Origin: Solobacterium sp. UBA3691
Lineage (GTDB): Bacteria > Bacillota_I > Bacilli_A > Erysipelotrichales > Erysipelotrichaceae
Direction of reading: 5' to 3'
Assembly: GCA_002372175.1 (NCBI GenBank)
Contig: DFIS01000021.1
Span: forward strand, 30,583 to 94,582
Length of the DNA: 64,000 nt
Part shown: positions 1-8,090 of the stretch, piece by piece
How the letters are laid out: each line of letters opens with the position of its first letter
Numbering within the stretch: the stretch's first letter is position 1
Program-made: the position numbers and the translations under genes
Notes under the pieces: generated by a model
What the model was told of the DNA's origin: nothing
Database searches by the model: none
Seen by the model: only the letters and a program-made list of their open reading frames with translations

Positions 1-267
1 TGTACTGAGATAGCGGGAAGCTTCGGCCATCGTGACCGGATCCGACCCGAATAACTGCAGCGCCGCGGGATGCTCGTCCGGCAGCACCCTGCACATCTCT
101 TCGGTATGTTTATTGCCGTAGTGCAGAGCCTTGTCGCTGATCATCTCCGAAACGACGAGCCCGGCCCCGTACGCATGCATCAGACGCCGGTATACAGGAT
201 TGGATATGCCTGCCAGAGGTGCCGCACAGATCCGTTCCGGTATCTCAACATTACCGATCTTCCACAC
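1..267 (-). CDS. dusB: tRNA-dihydrouridine synthase, DusB type (5' part only)
   Basis: This is the first 89 codons of a flavin-dependent tRNA-dihydrouridine synthase, which reduces uridines in the tRNA D-loop. The gene runs off the left edge of the window. The start reads MWKIGNVEIP, followed by CAAPLAGISNPVYRRL, the FMN-binding N-terminal strand of the Dus TIM barrel, then EMISDKAL and LQLFGSDP, which are typical of the family. The start is GTG at 267, chosen because AGGAG lies a few bases upstream and the family begins here. It overlaps the 3' end of hslO by 17 nt, so the two are translationally coupled. The hslO-dusB order is common in Firmicutes. The catalytic Cys region lies outside the window. 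Confidence 0.88.
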   Translation of the reverse strand, partial: MWKIGNVEIPERICAAPLAGISNPVYRRLMHAYGAGLVVSEMISDKALHYGNKHTEEMCRVLPDEHPAALQLFGSDPVTMAEASRYLST

Positions 268-1135
268 CTTGTCTCCTCAGGATCTCTTTCAGATCTTCCG
301 TGGTAAAATAGTACTTCTTATTGCAGAAATGACAGACGATCTCTTCGGTATTCCCGGCTTCGATCATCTCCTGCAGATCTTCCTTACTGATCGTTGCCAG
401 CGCATCCATGAAATGTTCTCTTGAACAGTCACAGTGCCAGCGTACATCTTTTCTTCCCAGGATCACCGCATCATCAAACAATGCCCGCAGGATATCTTCC
501 GTACCCATGCCGCGGTCAAGATAGGCGGAGATATGTTCCATCCCGGCTGCGATCTTCTCCACTTCCTCGATCGTTTCCTCAGGTACATTCGGCAGCAGGG
601 AGATGATCAGCCCGCCGGCTGCCCGCACCCCTTTCTCAGGATCGGTCAGCACGCCTACGGATACCACCGAGTTCACCTGTTCACTCAGCGCCAGGTAGTA
701 TGCCAGATCCTCGCCGATCTCGCCGCTGACAAGATTGACCGTGCCGGTAAAGGGATCCTTCAGACCCATATCGCGCATGACGGTCAGATAACCGTTGCGT
801 CCTACAGCTCTGCCGACATCCAGCTTCCCCGTCGCTTCGTTAAACATGTACAGCGCAGGATCACCGATCAGTCCCCGGACATCACCGTTTCCCTTTGCCT
901 GTGCGATCAAAGTGCCGGCAGGCCCGTGCCCGTTGACCGTCACCGTGATCTTTTCGTCATCTTTCTTCAGGTCGCTCGCAAGCAGGGCTGCACCTGTAAG
1001 CAGTCTGCCCAGGGCTGCACAGGATGTCGGTGCCATGGCATGTGCCTCCATCGCTTCTTCGACAAGTGCCGTGGTGTCTGCTATATGTATTCTGACCTGT
1101 CCGTTCAGTGCTTCTGCTATCAGTATTTCATCCAT
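251..1135 (-). CDS. hslO: Redox-regulated chaperone Hsp33
   Basis: Hsp33 is a cytoplasmic holdase chaperone that is activated when oxidation releases zinc from four cysteines. The protein is 294 residues, the usual length. The zinc centre is intact: a CxC pair at about residues 235 and 237 (CDCS) and a CxxC pair at about 268 and 271 (CHFC). The N-terminal domain contains the family stretches GRLLTGAALL and VTVNGHGPAGTLIAQA. The start ATG overlaps the stop of the upstream GH2 gene by one base (TAATG), so it is probably co-transcribed with GH2 and coupled to it, and it overlaps dusB downstream. In relatives hslO usually sits close to ftsH; here a glycosidase and a transporter remnant lie between them. 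Confidence 0.95.
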   Translation of the reverse strand: MDEILIAEALNGQVRIHIADTTALVEEAMEAHAMAPTSCAALGRLLTGAALLASDLKKDDEKITVTVNGHGPAGTLIAQAKGNGDVRGLIGDPALYMFNEATGKLDVGRAVGRNGYLTVMRDMGLKDPFTGTVNLVSGEIGEDLAYYLALSEQVNSVVSVGVLTDPEKGVRAAGGLIISLLPNVPEETIEEVEKIAAGMEHISAYLDRGMGTEDILRALFDDAVILGRKDVRWHCDCSREHFMDALATISKEDLQEMIEAGNTEEIVCHFCNKKYYFTTEDLKEILRRQGVEDR

Positions 1136-2865
1136 TACTGTTTACTCCGTTTAAGTTTATTGTTGATCCGCCGCATCATGCGCTCATCTGTTTTGATCAC
1201 TCTGCGGTCCGCCGTAAAGATCCCGTTGCATTCGGTCTCGACATCCGCTGTCTGGGTATAGATACACCCTGCAAGTCCCTTCGGTATATTGCGCACAACA
1301 TCCCGTTCATATGCCTCTTCCAGAGCCTGATTCAGCTTCGGTTTATCCGTGAACTTCTTGTATCCGTACAGCTTGTCGGCTTCGCTGTGTCCGTGCTCAA
1401 GGTATGCATAACCGCCGAATTCACTGAGCAGGAAGATCCTGCCGTCATTGTGCGGCGCAAAGACACGGTGGAAGTAGACATGCCTGCTGTTGAAGTCTCC
1501 GGCTCCGCGGTCATGCCAGCCCGATGTGCTGTCGATCAACCTCGTATGATCATAATTGCGGATGTGATCGGTCACCCTGACACTGTCAAACTGTCCCCAG
1601 CCTTCGTTGAAGGGCACCCAGGCAAAGATACAGACACTGTTGTAGAGGGTGCTGAGCATCGCATCCAGCTCCTTCATGTACATCTCTCTGCCGGCTTTAT
1701 CCTGTCTGCCAAGACGCTCATACTTCCCGTCATCGCGGAAATTTCTGAATCCCAGTGTCGGCCAGATACCGATATTTGCAAAGCTGTAGGCACTGCCGCC
1801 GTTAGGCATATCCTGCATCACCAGCATGCCCAGCTTGTCGCAGAGATAATACCAGCGCCGGCATTCCACCTTGACATGCTTGCGCAGAAAGTTGAAGCCC
1901 ATCTCCTTGAACTTCGTGATCTCACTGATCATCGCCTGTTCACTCGGATATGTCAGCAGTCCGTCCGGCATATACCCCTGATCCAGCAGTCCGCTCAGGA
2001 AGATGATCTGCCCGTTCAGCGCAAAACGCATATATCCGTTTTCATCCTTCATCTTCGTAAACTTACGCATGCCGAAGTAACTGCGTACAGCATCTTCTTC
2101 CGTCTCCAGATACAGATCGTACAGGAACGGATCCTCCGGACTCCACGGATGAACATCCTTGATCGGTATGACATAGTTCTTCTGGGCAGAGATCCCGCGG
2201 TGCACCAGTTTCTTATCCGCAAAGACACTGATGACGACCTGTTCGAAGTCTCCGGACATATCCAGGTAGACAAGACCGTGATCATAGTCCGGTGTGATCT
2301 GGATCTCTTCGATCGCATGTGCAGGCACTTCCTCAAGCCACACTGTCTGCCAGATCCCTGAGCTCGGTGTATACCAGATGCCCTCAGGCTTCAGTCTCTG
2401 CTTGCCGTATACATAGATACCTTGATCCGTATGATCCTCACAGCGTACGACCAGTTCGTTATGCGCTTTGACAAGACCGGTGATATCCAGCGAAAACGGC
2501 TCATATCCGCCCTCGTGATGCCCCGCCTCAATACCGTTGACATATACCGTGCAGACCTGATCCACAGCCTCAAAATTCAGCCGCACATGCATCAGCGACG
2601 GTTCATACTCAAACGTCCGGCGGTACCAGAGCACCTCTTCCGGCTTCAGCTGCCGGTCGGTACCCGAGAGGTATGAACCCAACGCAAAAGGAACCGTGAT
2701 CTTCTCCCATCCCGTATAGATATCGGGAAGCGATCCGTCGGTGATCTGGAACTCCCAGATACCGTTCAGACTCATGAAACTCCCGCGCTGAAACTGCATC
2801 CTCGGATATTCATGCAGAGGATCTGTACGGTCGAGTTCTTCACCCCAGGGACTAAGCAATACCAT
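1135..2865 (-). CDS. Glycoside hydrolase family 2 (beta-galactosidase/beta-glucuronidase type)
   Basis: This is a retaining beta-glycosidase of 576 residues with the GH2 order: N-terminal jelly-roll sugar-binding domain (SLNGIWEFQI, then LNFEAVDQVCTVYVNG), an Ig-like domain, and a TIM barrel. The acid/base Glu is about residue 421 in FNEGWGQ. The nucleophile Glu is about residue 482 in LLSEFGGYAY. No signal peptide is seen, so it is probably cytoplasmic and acts on imported oligosaccharides. The exact sugar cannot be read from sequence. The start has GGAG about 8 nt upstream and lies 3 nt after the preceding membrane-protein gene. It is embedded between ftsH and hslO, which are usually neighbours, so it looks like an inserted accessory gene that has joined a housekeeping operon. 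Confidence 0.9.
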   Translation of the reverse strand: MVLLSPWGEELDRTDPLHEYPRMQFQRGSFMSLNGIWEFQITDGSLPDIYTGWEKITVPFALGSYLSGTDRQLKPEEVLWYRRTFEYEPSLMHVRLNFEAVDQVCTVYVNGIEAGHHEGGYEPFSLDITGLVKAHNELVVRCEDHTDQGIYVYGKQRLKPEGIWYTPSSGIWQTVWLEEVPAHAIEEIQITPDYDHGLVYLDMSGDFEQVVISVFADKKLVHRGISAQKNYVIPIKDVHPWSPEDPFLYDLYLETEEDAVRSYFGMRKFTKMKDENGYMRFALNGQIIFLSGLLDQGYMPDGLLTYPSEQAMISEITKFKEMGFNFLRKHVKVECRRWYYLCDKLGMLVMQDMPNGGSAYSFANIGIWPTLGFRNFRDDGKYERLGRQDKAGREMYMKELDAMLSTLYNSVCIFAWVPFNEGWGQFDSVRVTDHIRNYDHTRLIDSTSGWHDRGAGDFNSRHVYFHRVFAPHNDGRIFLLSEFGGYAYLEHGHSEADKLYGYKKFTDKPKLNQALEEAYERDVVRNIPKGLAGCIYTQTADVETECNGIFTADRRVIKTDERMMRRINNKLKRSKQ

Positions 2866-2868
2866 GAC

Positions 2869-3258
2869 CTATCTCCGTGCTGCCTTACGGCGAATGAAAA
2901 AGCGTACTGCCACAACGACCAGCGCCAGTGCGTGGAATATCGCAAAGAGCTGATTCATCGCATCAAGAGCTGCTGTATTTCCGGCTGTCTGCGATGCGTA
3001 GAGACTTGTGATCAGATAAGATACCCCGACCATGATCACTTCCGCAGCCATCAGCGGGATCTCATAGCGGGCAAACACATCCAGGCATGCGGGCAGAAAT
3101 ACCGCAAATATACAGCCGATGATGACGGTCTGCACATCCATGCGCATGGTCCATTTCTGCAGTGCAAACAGGACGATCACCGCCGCAAAGAAACCGCCGG
3201 CAAGACCGCCGAAAAGCGCTGTGATGATCCTAAATGCTTCGTTTTTCTTATCATTCAT
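2869..3258 (-). CDS. Small membrane protein of unknown function
   Basis: A 129-residue, strongly hydrophobic protein with about four predicted membrane spans (roughly residues 12-32, 42-62, 68-88 and 100-122) and a basic C-terminus ending FIRRKAARR. I do not recognise the family. A GGTGAT-type ribosome site precedes the ATG. It ends 3 nt before the GH2 start and begins 10 nt after the MATE remnant, so all three appear to be in one transcript. A role linked to the GH2 enzyme is possible only by neighbourhood. Confidence 0.65.
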   Translation of the reverse strand: MNDKKNEAFRIITALFGGLAGGFFAAVIVLFALQKWTMRMDVQTVIIGCIFAVFLPACLDVFARYEIPLMAAEVIMVGVSYLITSLYASQTAGNTAALDAMNQLFAIFHALALVVVAVRFFIRRKAARR

Positions 3259-3268
3259 CTGATATCAC

Positions 3269-3646
3269 CTAGACGATCGAGGAATTACTCAGATCTGTCT
3301 TTTTGTAGTAAGTATAGGTAAGCAGGCTGCATAACAGCCAGCCGGCAGGATAACCCATGGCGATCGGCAGGATCTCATTGGAAATAAAGTTCGCCATCAC
3401 GAACAGATAGACCTGACGGAAGACCACGAAGCTTGCCAGCATGATGATCATCGGGGCTCTGGTATTGCCCGATCCGCGCAATGCCGAGGAATAGATCTGG
3501 TTGGCGCAGGACAGCAGATAGAACGGTGTGATCCAGCGCAGGAACAGGTTGCCCAGAAGAAGCGGAAAAGCAAAAGAGACAAGATGCCTCACGATACTGC
3601 CCTGTGTCATATCTGTCTCTTTTTTCCGTGTGACTGCTGCACTCAT
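3269..3646 (-). pseudogene. MATE-family efflux transporter remnant with a large internal in-frame deletion
   Basis: The reading frame joins the extreme N-terminus of a MATE exporter (MTQGSIVRHLVSFAFPLLLG, then NLF) directly to the C-terminal third (FYLLSCANQIYSSALRGSGN, then TRAPMIIM and AMGYPAGWLL). A normal MATE protein is about 450 residues with 12 membrane helices. This one is about 125, so roughly 300 residues are missing between NLF and LRWITPF, yet the frame stays open. I place the start at 3646 because AAGGA lies about 8 nt upstream; an internal Met at 3610 begins the family-like part. A protein with so few helices should not transport. It is probably a decaying gene, though a retained small membrane protein cannot be excluded. 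Confidence 0.75.
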
Positions 3647-3671
3647 CTCTTCCGTCCTTACGTTATAACAA

Positions 3672-3691
3672 GGTGGTCCCAAGGGACCACC
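3672..3691 (-). terminator. Terminator-like hairpin after ftsH
   Basis: Perfect inverted repeat GGTGGTCCC-AA-GGGACCACC beginning 4 nt after the ftsH stop. The following minus-strand sequence is TTGTTATAAC, only moderately T-rich. It separates ftsH from the MATE-remnant/GH2/hslO cluster. Confidence 0.65.
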
Positions 3692-3694
3692 ATC

Positions 3695-5632
3695 TTACTC
3701 TTTGTCTGCTGTTTCTGCAGAAGCTGCTTCTGCCGGAGCAGGTGCCGGGGTTTCTGCAGGCGTCTCTGCAGGAGCCGGTGCTGCCGGGGTCTCTGCCGGT
3801 TCCGGAACAGGATCCGGTTTCTCACCGCGGATCACCCGTTCGATCTGCTCGGATGTCAGAGTCTCATATTCCATCAGTGCTGTCGCAATACGGATCAGTT
3901 CCTCGCGGTGTTGGGAGATCACTTCTCTTGCCTTCTCGTGACAGCTTTCGATGATCTTACGAACTTCCTGATCGATCTCAAAGGCAACCTGACCGGAAAC
4001 ATTGCTCGGTGAGTTATAGTCTCTGCCGAGGAAGACATTCTCATTGCCTGAGTTATACTTGATCGGTCCAAGATCACTCATACCGTACAGGGTGACCATA
4101 TCCTTCGCCAGATTCGTCGCTACTTCGATATCGTTGACAGCACCTGTCGTCACATCATCGAAGAACATCTCCTCTGCCGTACGTCCGCCCATGTAGGAGG
4201 TGATCGTTGCCAGCAGATCATTGCGGGTATTCATCATCTTCTCATCCTTCGGTGTCATCAGGTTATAACCGCCTGCCTGACCTCTCGGGATGATCGTTAC
4301 CTTCTGCACTACAGATGCATTATCCAGGTAAAGACCGATGATCGCATGTCCGGATTCGTGATATGCGACAAGCTTCTTCGTCTTCTCATCATATGTACGG
4401 CTGGTCTTGGCAGGTCCCATCATGACACGGTCGATCGCCTCATCGATCTGCGGCATACCGATCTTGTTCTTCTTCTCACGGACAGCCAGGATCGCAGCTT
4501 CATTCAGCACGTTCTCAAGATCAGCACCGCTGAAACCGGGTGTACGCTTAGCCAGCGCATCAAGATCCACATTGGGTTCCAGATGCTTGTTCCGGGCATG
4601 GACTTCAAGGATCGCCTTACGTCCCTTGCGGTCAGGCAGGGATACGGTGATCTGACGGTCAAAACGTCCTGCACGCAGTAATGCCGGGTCCAGAACATCG
4701 GGACGGTTCGTTGCTGCTATGACAACGATACCGGTATTCTCTTCCATACCGTCCATCTCTACCAGCAGCTGGTTCAGGGTCTGCTCACGCTCATCGTGGC
4801 CGCCGCCGAAACCGGCACCGCGCTGACGTCCCACAGCATCGATCTCATCGATAAAGATGATACACGGGGCTGTACGCTTGGCTTCCTTGAACATGTCACG
4901 CACACGGCTGGCACCGACACCGACAAACATTTCCACGAAGTCGGAGCCGGAGATACTGTAGAACGGCACGTTGGCTTCACCGGCAACTGCTTTTGCAAGC
5001 AGTGTCTTACCGGTACCGGGATGTCCGACAAGCAGGACACCCTTCGGAATACGGGCACCCATATCCTGGAACTTCTTCGGAGATTTCAGATAATCGATGA
5101 TCTCCGCCATTTCCTGCTTCTCTTCGTCGCATCCTGCAACATCGCTGAATCTTGTCCGTGAAGCCTCCTCCAGTCTGGCTCTCGACTTACCGAACTCAAA
5201 CGCCTTGGCATTGGCACTGCCGGAGCCGTTCATCCGGTTCATCATCCACAGCCCGAACAGCACGAACAGCACAAACGGAATCGCTGAATACAGCGTATCC
5301 ATGAAGACATTGCCGGCATTGGCATCGACAACTCTCAGCTTGGAATCCGACAGTTCGTCGATCAGTCTGGCAACCTCCTCCTCGGTATTGGGAACCGTAG
5401 CAGTAATGACTGTACGTTCATTCTCATCACCGTATGATGCACGTACCTCGATCACGGTATAGCCGATGGAGATCACGGATTCATCCACCTTCTCACGTTC
5501 GATCGTATCGTAAAGTTCATTGTAACTGAGAGGTTCGTTTCCGGATCCACTGTTCAGTGCCAGCAAACTGATGATCGATACGATCACGATCAGGTATGGC
5601 AGAAATGTAAGCAATCTTCTGTTATTCTGCAT
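3695..5632 (-). CDS. ftsH: ATP-dependent zinc metalloprotease FtsH
   Basis: A membrane-anchored AAA+ protease of 645 residues that degrades misfolded and regulatory membrane proteins. There are two N-terminal membrane spans (about 7-26 and 113-132) around an extracytoplasmic domain. The AAA module has a Walker A with Lys209, Walker B IIFIDEIDAVG, and the second region of homology ATNRPDVLDPALLRAGRFD. The zinc site HESGH is at about 425-429. Walker A reads GHPGTGKT rather than the usual GPPGTGKT, an uncommon substitution. The C-terminal tail of about 40 residues is unusually rich in Pro, Ala, Glu and Thr. The start has AAGGAG about 7 nt upstream. It lies 16 nt downstream of hpt in the conserved tilS-hpt-ftsH order. 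Confidence 0.97.
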   Translation of the reverse strand: MQNNRRLLTFLPYLIVIVSIISLLALNSGSGNEPLSYNELYDTIEREKVDESVISIGYTVIEVRASYGDENERTVITATVPNTEEEVARLIDELSDSKLRVVDANAGNVFMDTLYSAIPFVLFVLFGLWMMNRMNGSGSANAKAFEFGKSRARLEEASRTRFSDVAGCDEEKQEMAEIIDYLKSPKKFQDMGARIPKGVLLVGHPGTGKTLLAKAVAGEANVPFYSISGSDFVEMFVGVGASRVRDMFKEAKRTAPCIIFIDEIDAVGRQRGAGFGGGHDEREQTLNQLLVEMDGMEENTGIVVIAATNRPDVLDPALLRAGRFDRQITVSLPDRKGRKAILEVHARNKHLEPNVDLDALAKRTPGFSGADLENVLNEAAILAVREKKNKIGMPQIDEAIDRVMMGPAKTSRTYDEKTKKLVAYHESGHAIIGLYLDNASVVQKVTIIPRGQAGGYNLMTPKDEKMMNTRNDLLATITSYMGGRTAEEMFFDDVTTGAVNDIEVATNLAKDMVTLYGMSDLGPIKYNSGNENVFLGRDYNSPSNVSGQVAFEIDQEVRKIIESCHEKAREVISQHREELIRIATALMEYETLTSEQIERVIRGEKPDPVPEPAETPAAPAPAETPAETPAPAPAEAASAETADKE

Positions 5633-5648
5633 CTTCTACTCCTTAAAA

Positions 5649-6185
5649 CTACTGATAGAGTTCATCCTTCAGCACACCGATATACGGCAGGCAGCGGTAC
5701 TTCTGGTTGAAATCCATTCCGTAACCGACAACGAACTCATTTTCCACTTCAAAGCCGATATAGTCAGCTTTGATATCTTTTACTCTTCTGCTGGGTTTGT
5801 CGAGCAGGGTGACGATCTTCACCGAATTGGCACCCTTGTTATAGAGCGTCTTGACGACAGCCGACAGCGTTCTGCCGGTATCGACGATGTCCTCCACGAC
5901 CAGGATATCCAGACCTCTGACAGATGTATCAAGGTCTTTCAGGATCTTGATATCACCGATAGATTCGGTACCCTCATAGCTTGTGACATCCATGAAGTCA
6001 TACTGAATATCGAGATCGATATGCTTGATCAGTTCTGCCAGAAAAGGTACGGACCCTCTCAGCAGAGCTACCATCAGCGGTGACCCGTCTTTATAATCTT
6101 CAGTGATCTCAGCACCGAGTTCCTTTGCCCGGGCAATGATCTGTTCTTCACTGATCAATACTTTCTTTATATCTTTTTCCAACAT
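5649..6185 (-). CDS. hpt: Hypoxanthine phosphoribosyltransferase
   Basis: Purine salvage enzyme converting hypoxanthine or guanine plus PRPP to IMP or GMP in the cytoplasm. It is 178 residues from the chosen start. The PRPP-binding signature ILVVEDIVDTGRTL, the flexible-loop region MDVTSYEG, and the C-terminal base-pocket region DYIGFEVENEFVVGYG are all present. The start is taken as 6185 because a strong AAGGAGG lies about 10 nt upstream; a longer frame reaching 6227 is possible but has no ribosome site and would approach the tilS stop. It sits between tilS and ftsH, the standard Firmicutes cluster. Confidence 0.95.
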   Translation of the reverse strand: MLEKDIKKVLISEEQIIARAKELGAEITEDYKDGSPLMVALLRGSVPFLAELIKHIDLDIQYDFMDVTSYEGTESIGDIKILKDLDTSVRGLDILVVEDIVDTGRTLSAVVKTLYNKGANSVKIVTLLDKPSRRVKDIKADYIGFEVENEFVVGYGMDFNQKYRCLPYIGVLKDELYQ

Positions 6186-6208
6186 AGAGAGTATCCTCCT
6201 TCGATATT

Positions 6209-7426
6209 TTATAATTTTATCACACATATTGTCGGATTGACAGAGTAGTGTGCGACATCACAGCCCAGTCCCGGCACCAGGATGACCATCCCCGACGCAT
6301 TGACCATGACCGGCCATGTCAGACGTTCATACGGGGGAATATGCCTGTCGATGAAGAACCGGCTGACTTTCTTCGTACCAAAACGCATATGTACCCTGTC
6401 GCCATCCCTGAATGTACGTATCGTAACCGGATAATCTTCCTCGTGCAGAGTTACCGCAAAGACCCCCGGCACAGCATTTTCCGCACGGTAATACGGTGTC
6501 TGGGCAGTACGCAGCGACTCTTCATCCGGGTATACATCCGCATAGGCAGAAGGCCTTTCGGCAGGATGCAGGTACCCCTGCTCCGCGATCAGGAATGACC
6601 CGTCTGCGTCTATGATCATCTGTTCCCCGTTCAGGATCTTCCGGTCGATCTCCCGGTAATATGTATCGGTGCGGTGCCGGCCGTGCGCTGTTTCGCATAC
6701 CTGACGCAAAGCCGCAAGACGTACATCCTCTGCCGCCTGAGCGTATGCCTGTAACAGGATACCGTGCTCATCCCTCAGCGCCTCTGCCTGTGTGCGCCGC
6801 TGCTGCAGTTCTGCGTTTTTTGCCTTGATCTCTTCATGCATCGCCCTTCTTTCGCCAGGTGTCATTCTTGATATGACATGTGTGCGGATCCGGCTGCGGG
6901 TCAGATCCTCCGCATAGTTTGTATGGTCGATATAGTAACGGATCCCGTGACTTTCACAATACGTTTCCAGTTCTCTTTTTGTACAGGATAACAGCGGTCT
7001 GTATACAGTCATCTCCTGCCAGTACATGATCTCCTGCAGTCCGTAATACACCGGTGTCAGTCCCTTCTGTTTCTGCATTGCATAGGTCTCCAGCAGATCA
7101 TCTTCCTGATGCCCGGTCATGACACCCGCCAGGCCGCGTTCCTTCACCAGATGCCGGAACCACTCATAGCGGTACTTCCGGGCTTCCGCTTCAAAGTTGC
7201 CTTCCCACGTAAATGCATCGGAAAGCACATGAAAAGGAATACCCCTTTCCCTGCAGAAGGTCCTGACGTATTCCTCTTCTTCCTCAGCCTGCAGACGGTG
7301 ATGATAATTCACATGTGCTGCTTCCACCCGGATACCCTGTTTCAGGCAGAGAGCGAGCAGAGCCATCGAATCAGGACCGCCGGAAACAGCAGCCAGCCAT
7401 ACTTTATCACCGCACTGTTCAAACAT
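6209..7426 (-). CDS. tilS: tRNA(Ile)-lysidine synthetase
   Basis: TilS attaches lysine to C34 of the minor tRNA-Ile so that it reads AUA. It is 405 residues with the ATP PP-loop SGGPDSMALLALC near the N-terminus, the GHQEDDLLETY helix, RPLLSCTKRELE, and a C-terminal TilS domain (DGDRVHMRFGTKKVSRFFID). No Shine-Dalgarno is visible near the ATG. Instead a TGg-TAGAAT element overlaps the stop codon of the upstream gene 6 nt before the start, which may be a promoter giving a leaderless mRNA, or simply the coupled end of the preceding gene. It is followed by hpt and ftsH. Confidence 0.94.
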   Translation of the reverse strand: MFEQCGDKVWLAAVSGGPDSMALLALCLKQGIRVEAAHVNYHHRLQAEEEEEYVRTFCRERGIPFHVLSDAFTWEGNFEAEARKYRYEWFRHLVKERGLAGVMTGHQEDDLLETYAMQKQKGLTPVYYGLQEIMYWQEMTVYRPLLSCTKRELETYCESHGIRYYIDHTNYAEDLTRSRIRTHVISRMTPGERRAMHEEIKAKNAELQQRRTQAEALRDEHGILLQAYAQAAEDVRLAALRQVCETAHGRHRTDTYYREIDRKILNGEQMIIDADGSFLIAEQGYLHPAERPSAYADVYPDEESLRTAQTPYYRAENAVPGVFAVTLHEEDYPVTIRTFRDGDRVHMRFGTKKVSRFFIDRHIPPYERLTWPVMVNASGMVILVPGLGCDVAHYSVNPTICVIKL

Positions 7427-7435
7427 ATACTCATT

Positions 7436-8011
7436 CTACCATGCGATATCATCCCTCAGAAACATAACCTGCATCATCCGCTGCTGTATACGCCTGAACA
7501 ATACACTGTCGACATCCACATGCGCCTTGACCTCGATCACTCTGGCCGTATTCACAAACTTCATGTCATTCAGAAACAATACCGAAGGATAACGCAGACC
7601 CGGTATCTCACCGAGACGCATCAGGTGGATCTTCCCGCGGGGATTCTCCTTGGCATCATATGCCTTGGCATACTGTACAGGATTGCTTGTCATCGGGATC
7701 ACGAGTGCTTTCTTCCGGCAGATCGACATGATGATGCCAAAGTGCTGATAACCGATCTCCTGGATATATGCCTGCCCGAAATCCATGAAGCAGACATCCC
7801 CGACATGCAGAAACATGCCCAGCTCCTCCGCTGACAGACACTGTGCCCTGAGCAGCCAGTTGGCCTCCGACACCAGGTTATTCTCCATGTTTTCATGCAC
7901 ATACGGTTCGTATATGCTCTTTCTGTGTTCCAGATATCCCTGCCAGGTCTCCTTACTGCCGGCTGCGGCAATTGCCTGATCATTCAGGGAACGGACTAAA
8001 TCTCTGTCCAT
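7436..8011 (-). CDS. MazF/PemK-like protein in the tilS operon
   Basis: A 191-residue cytoplasmic protein. The C-terminal two thirds resembles the MazF/PemK toxin-like fold: VGDVCFMDFGQAY, then HFGIIMSI, ALVIPMTSN, and LRYPSVLFLNDMKFVNTARV. The N-terminal part (about 1-70) is helical and extends beyond an ordinary MazF. No antitoxin gene lies next to it, and the site in the tagO/tilS/hpt/ftsH neighbourhood is unusual for a mobile toxin-antitoxin module, so it may be a domesticated RNA-binding or ribonuclease-like protein. Start 8011 is supported by GGAGGT about 7 nt upstream; a longer frame begins at 8107 without a ribosome site. Family assignment is by pattern only. Confidence 0.55.
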   Translation of the reverse strand: MDRDLVRSLNDQAIAAAGSKETWQGYLEHRKSIYEPYVHENMENNLVSEANWLLRAQCLSAEELGMFLHVGDVCFMDFGQAYIQEIGYQHFGIIMSICRKKALVIPMTSNPVQYAKAYDAKENPRGKIHLMRLGEIPGLRYPSVLFLNDMKFVNTARVIEVKAHVDVDSVLFRRIQQRMMQVMFLRDDIAW

Positions 8012-8090
8012 ACTTTCACCTCCGTAACTCACATACGCAGGGAAAGCCGAATCTCCACGAAATTTGTAAAAAAAAGATCTCCGCAGAGAT

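Noticed and set aside
434..2361. Long plus-strand frames opposite hslO and GH2
   Set aside because: Antisense shadows; the minus-strand genes have complete active-site motifs and proper ribosome sites.
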